Assembly: GCA_028697715.1 (NCBI GenBank)
Contig: JAQVDS010000007.1
Coordinates: forward strand, 20,669-84,668
Direction: 5' to 3'
From: Acidithiobacillus sp.
GTDB taxonomy: Bacteria; Pseudomonadota; Gammaproteobacteria; Acidithiobacillales; Acidithiobacillaceae
Length of the DNA stretch: 64,000 nt
Shown here: positions 61,367 to 64,000 of the stretch, in pieces
Layout of the letters: each line of letters starts with the position of its first letter
Numbering within the stretch: the first letter of the stretch is position 1
Translations under genes and position numbers: made by a program
The notes under the pieces: generated by a model
Told to the model about the DNA's origin: nothing
The model's database searches: none
What the model saw: only the letters and a program-made list of their open reading frames with translations

Positions 61367-62530
61367 ATGTCTGTTCAACTCGAACAGCAGTACACCCGTT
61401 TTGACAAACCGTTCCCAAGCAGTCTCAAACAAAATCTCGCCTGGACAGCCTTTCTCACTGTCGGCGCCCTTGGCATATGGGTAGTTTTCCAGGCACAGTT
61501 CTGGATGTGGCAGTACATCGTCCTCGCTCTGTGGTACGCAGGCCTATTGTGGTTTGGCCTGAAATGGCCGCATTTTCGTTTGTTCACTCTGGCAGTGTTA
61601 GCGATTGCCGGTGTTGGTGTAGGACTCTATGGCCTCGGCTACCGGGATGGGGATAGCCTGCTTCTGCGCTACGTCCTCCACAGCAATGCCATGTTCGACT
61701 GGATGAGCGTCGCCATTCTCTGCAGTGCCATTGGCTACTATACCTACCTCTTTCGTGGCAGTGAGATTGGCGGACGCTGGGGTCAACGCTTTGCCTGGGC
61801 GGCATCGGCCCTGGGCTTCGCCGGACTCGCCATTCGCTGGCGGGAAACCTACATCGGCCACCCCAGTTGGGGGCACATTCCCGTCAGCGACATCTACGAC
61901 GTCATGGCCTTGTTCTGCGCCATGACCATCCTGTTCTACCTGTACTACGAAGAAGAGAGCCAGAGCCGTGGTCTCGGGGCGTTTGTTCTGCCCTTGGTGC
62001 TGATTGCCGACATCTTCATGTTCTGGGTGGGCGCGGCCTATCACCTCGACCGCATTGCGCCGTTGATTCCCGCACTGCAAAGCTTCTGGATGAAGATTCA
62101 CGTACCATCGATGTTTGTCGCCTACGCAAATTTCTATATCTCTGCCATGGCCGGCCTTGCCTATCTGCTCAAGGACCGCGCAGTCAAACAGGGTGGTTTT
62201 TTGCGTGATCGCCTACCCAGTCTGGAAATCCTGGAGCGCAGCTACTCGGGGAGCATCGCTTTCGGATTCCTATTCTTTACTGTCGGCACCATTCTCGGAG
62301 CGGTCTGGGCGGCGAAAGCCTGGGGTGGTTTCTGGTCTTGGGACCCCAAAGAGACCTGGGCTCTGATCGTCTGGCTGAATTACGCCGGTTTTCTGCATGC
62401 GCGCAGCCAAAAAAACTGGCATGGACGCCCGATGGCCTGGTGGGCGCTGATCAGCCTCATCGTCGTCACCATCTGTTTCATTGGCGTCAATCTTTTCTTG
62501 GGTGGTCTCCACTCCTACGGGAAACTCTGA
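61367..62530 (+). CDS. ccsA: Cytochrome c biogenesis protein CcsA/CcsB (ResC type)
   Basis: A 387-residue, about eight-helix membrane protein that handles haem for system II cytochrome c maturation. The tryptophan-rich haem site is WGGFWSWDPKETWALIVWL; HVPSMFVAYANFYISAMAGL gives conserved histidine-helix residues, and HARSQKNWHGRPMAWWALIS ends the protein. Its ResB partner is not adjacent. ATG 61367 is chosen for its GGGAGG and family-like start. Confidence 0.88.
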   Translation: MSVQLEQQYTRFDKPFPSSLKQNLAWTAFLTVGALGIWVVFQAQFWMWQYIVLALWYAGLLWFGLKWPHFRLFTLAVLAIAGVGVGLYGLGYRDGDSLLLRYVLHSNAMFDWMSVAILCSAIGYYTYLFRGSEIGGRWGQRFAWAASALGFAGLAIRWRETYIGHPSWGHIPVSDIYDVMALFCAMTILFYLYYEEESQSRGLGAFVLPLVLIADIFMFWVGAAYHLDRIAPLIPALQSFWMKIHVPSMFVAYANFYISAMAGLAYLLKDRAVKQGGFLRDRLPSLEILERSYSGSIAFGFLFFTVGTILGAVWAAKAWGGFWSWDPKETWALIVWLNYAGFLHARSQKNWHGRPMAWWALISLIVVTICFIGVNLFLGGLHSYGKL

Positions 62531-62543
62531 ATCACAGAGCCCA

Positions 62544-62574
62544 GGCGAGGCCGCAAGCCTCGCCTCTCGTTACG
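62544..62574 (+). terminator. Hairpin after ccsA (weak terminator)
   Basis: GGCGAGGC (62544-62551) pairs with GCCTCGCC (62557-62564); TCTCGTT follows, with few T. Confidence 0.4.
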
Positions 62575-62580
62575 CGAAGA

Positions 62581-63654
62581 TCAGGAAAGGCTGACCCCGT
62601 GCGGCAGCCGACGGGCACCGTCAAAACGCGCGGCCCAGTAGGGATCGTTGAGACTGGCCACCTGCACGCCCGTAGCTGGCGTTTGCGCACTCACAAACTT
62701 GCCTTGACCGATGTAGATGCCAACATGGGAAAATGCGCGATGCATGGTGTTGAAAAAGACCAGATCACCCGGCTTCAGATCCCGGCGGGGGATTGCCGGC
62801 AGGGCGGCCGCCTGCGCGTAGGACGTACGCGGGACGAAAATGTCAAACTTGGCGAGGATGTACTTCACAAATCCACTGCAGTCGAAGCCTGTGCGCGGAC
62901 TGGTCCCACCCCACACATAAGGCGCACCGATAAAACGCAAAGCTGCTGAAACCAGACCATGAGGTGAAAGCCAGCTGTCGGATGCCGCTTCTGCCGTTGC
63001 GTCCTGCGCCGCCAAAGCCACATCGTTGCGCAGTTCAGAGCGGGCGTTATCTCCAGCAGCAAAATCCCCTTCCTGCTGCAGCGCCTCCAGAGGATGACTC
63101 GCCCAGTAGTAGGCCTGACTGGCAAGCATCTGCAGGGCAACCCCCAGCGTTCCACCCGGGCGCGATGACACGCCATTCTCTGTGGCTGGTGTCACGGCCA
63201 CGGCCTCGCTCGCCTTGACTGCCGGAGCGGCAGCCACAGGCGCGTTATCCGCCACTTTGTCAAGGATCAGAGCGGCATTGATGAAATGTGCCGAATCCAC
63301 TGGATGCACTTCGTCAGGGATGGGGCGCGAGAAGGAATAATGTGGCAAGGGGTTGGCCTGCGGTGCAGCCCCTACCCCGGCAAAGGGCACAGGGGAAAGG
63401 TGCATCAATTGCAGTGCGCTGGGGGCAAGGCTATCGAAACTGGCCGGCTGGGTATCGAGAGTGTCGCGGTGAACGGATGGCCCGACGGCGTGGCGCTGTC
63501 GGTGCAGCACGGGCCTGGCCTTGTGATGATAGGTGACAGCATGCGTACGCTTACCCACTTCGTGATGGCGCGGTTTGGTATGCGCCTGCGCCATGACCGT
63601 CCCCGAATAAAATACCGCCAGCGTTACCGCCACCCCCAACAAGCTTCTACGCAT
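62581..63654 (-). CDS. NlpC/P60 family peptidoglycan endopeptidase
   Basis: A 357-residue secreted or envelope cell-wall hydrolase. Signal peptide MRRSLLGVAVTLAVFYSGTV, a His/Arg-rich segment (residues 25-60: HHEVGKRTHAVTYHHKARP) and a long low-complexity linker precede the C-terminal NlpC/P60 domain: FIGAPYVWGGTSPRTGFDCSG (catalytic Cys) and FSHVGIYIGQGKFV (His). GGAGG lies six bases before the ATG at 63654. A longer reading to 63747 is not supported. Confidence 0.88.
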   Translation of the reverse strand: MRRSLLGVAVTLAVFYSGTVMAQAHTKPRHHEVGKRTHAVTYHHKARPVLHRQRHAVGPSVHRDTLDTQPASFDSLAPSALQLMHLSPVPFAGVGAAPQANPLPHYSFSRPIPDEVHPVDSAHFINAALILDKVADNAPVAAAPAVKASEAVAVTPATENGVSSRPGGTLGVALQMLASQAYYWASHPLEALQQEGDFAAGDNARSELRNDVALAAQDATAEAASDSWLSPHGLVSAALRFIGAPYVWGGTSPRTGFDCSGFVKYILAKFDIFVPRTSYAQAAALPAIPRRDLKPGDLVFFNTMHRAFSHVGIYIGQGKFVSAQTPATGVQVASLNDPYWAARFDGARRLPHGVSLS

Positions 63655-63886
63655 CGCGTTCCTCCAAACGCTCTGGAAGCATCGCTGCATGGGTTCTATC
63701 GCGAGAACCACAGGCAGAGACACACCCTGACCCAACACCGCCGTCATGCCACGATGGCAGATCGCCTTTCTATACTTGATGCACTGTATTAGCCATAACT
63801 AACACGAATGCCTCATAACGCTTGTTTGGGAATCTAGGCGAAAATGTTCCATCGTGCAAGCATTTGTCAGCCACTGTAGCAGCAAA
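63655..63886. other. Region between the NlpC/P60 gene and the insertion sequence
   Basis: It should carry the minus-strand NlpC promoter (a possible TATAGA near 63770) but no convincing pair of elements was found. A weak TTAG/CTAA dyad lies near 63790-63805. No coding sequence is seen. Confidence 0.4.
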
Positions 63887-64000
63887 TTAGTAATGTCCGC
63901 TTTCGGCACGTTAGAAATGTCCGCCTGGAAGAGTAGAGAGGCAAGGACGAATGACGCAGGAGCGGATAGAGATGAGCGAGCGGGAGCTCAAGCGGTTTGC
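63887..64000 (+). mobile_element. Left end of an insertion sequence (window edge)
   Basis: Two direct repeats, TTAGTAATGTCCGC (63887-63900) and TTAGAAATGTCCGC (63911-63924), 24 bases apart, precede a transposase-like start. Repeated terminal motifs of this sort are transposase-binding sites of IS ends. The exact tip, target duplication and right end are outside what can be seen; family assignment (ISNCY/IS481-like) is tentative. Confidence 0.6.
63951..64000 (+). CDS. Transposase, N-terminus only (runs off window)
   Basis: Reads MTQERIEMSERELKRFA from the ATG at 63951 with AAGGA upstream, then the window ends. The opening resembles transposases that begin with a helix-turn-helix (MSxxELxR). 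Too short for a firm family call. Confidence 0.5.
   Translation, partial: MTQERIEMSERELKRF

Overview
The window is a G+C-rich, gene-dense stretch of a proteobacterial chromosome, most probably an acidophilic sulfur oxidiser of the genus Acidithiobacillus. The strongest single clue is a complete sulfur oxygenase reductase gene (sor, 30648-31583), an enzyme known from Acidithiobacillus caldus-type bacteria and thermoacidophilic archaea. The housekeeping gene orders (rpoZ-spoT-ridA-recG; zapA-6S RNA-fau; rplY-pth-ychF; prfC-rimI-tsaB-dinG) fit a gammaproteobacterium-like or acidithiobacillian genome. The genus or species call is inference from gene content; no search was run.

Layout. 1-6200: minus-strand housekeeping run (yicC, gmk, rpoZ, spoT, ridA, a DUF1858 protein, recG cut by the window edge). 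6282-13166: divergent slp lipoprotein and a plus-strand module of TonB-dependent receptor, exbB, exbD, tonB and a Tat-exported PhoD-like phosphatase, preceded by a tandem Pho-box-like sequence; an OmpR-family regulator converges on it. 13265-13752: tandem 217/218-bp repeats carrying three identical terminator hairpins, candidate small RNA genes. 13798-20494: orn, a small Rof-like protein, a flavin monooxygenase, an epimerase, a type-4 uracil-DNA glycosylase, a DUF4870 protein, and an ABC-F ATPase whose Shine-Dalgarno lies in a hairpin. 20491-23532: a class B penicillin-binding protein, a PP0621-like protein, tRNA-Pro(CGG) and ispB. 23679-29480: a four-gene carbohydrate operon (GH15 glucoamylase, glucose-dehydrogenase-like SDR, GMC oxidoreductase, MFS transporter). 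29511-31583: sor followed by a TehA/SLAC1/Ssu1-type anion channel, a possible sulfite exit route. 31949-44876: proS, usp, an MlaD/PqiC pair without its ABC partners, pcm, an isochorismatase-type hydrolase, an M61 peptidase, ymdB, fau, 6S RNA, zapA, a zapB-like gene, mrdA, a GT39-type glycosyltransferase, rpsT. 44930-50718: rep helicase (apparently CTG-started), lgt, agmatine deiminase, rsuA, nudJ, rppH. 50768-53216: a small-gene island (psiF, yidB, an unknown, hdeD, an Rrf2 regulator). 53232-62530: ychF, pth, rplY, a Sel1-repeat protein, prfC, rimI, tsaB, dinG, a degenerate phosphatase-like protein, ccsA. 62581-64000: an NlpC/P60 hydrolase, then the left end of an insertion sequence with a transposase running off the window.

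How the genes work together. The most system-like parts are (i) the self-contained TonB transport and phosphatase operon behind Pho-box-like DNA, read as a phosphorus-scavenging unit; (ii) sor plus a putative sulfite/anion channel; (iii) the glucoamylase to glucose dehydrogenase to GMC to transporter operon, which could mobilise and oxidise a glucan. RNA-level features stand out: 6S RNA whose 3' stem doubles as the fau ribosome-binding site, the tandem terminator repeats, a tRNA five bases behind ispB, and an SD-sequestering ABC-F leader. No CRISPR array, rRNA or prophage was seen.
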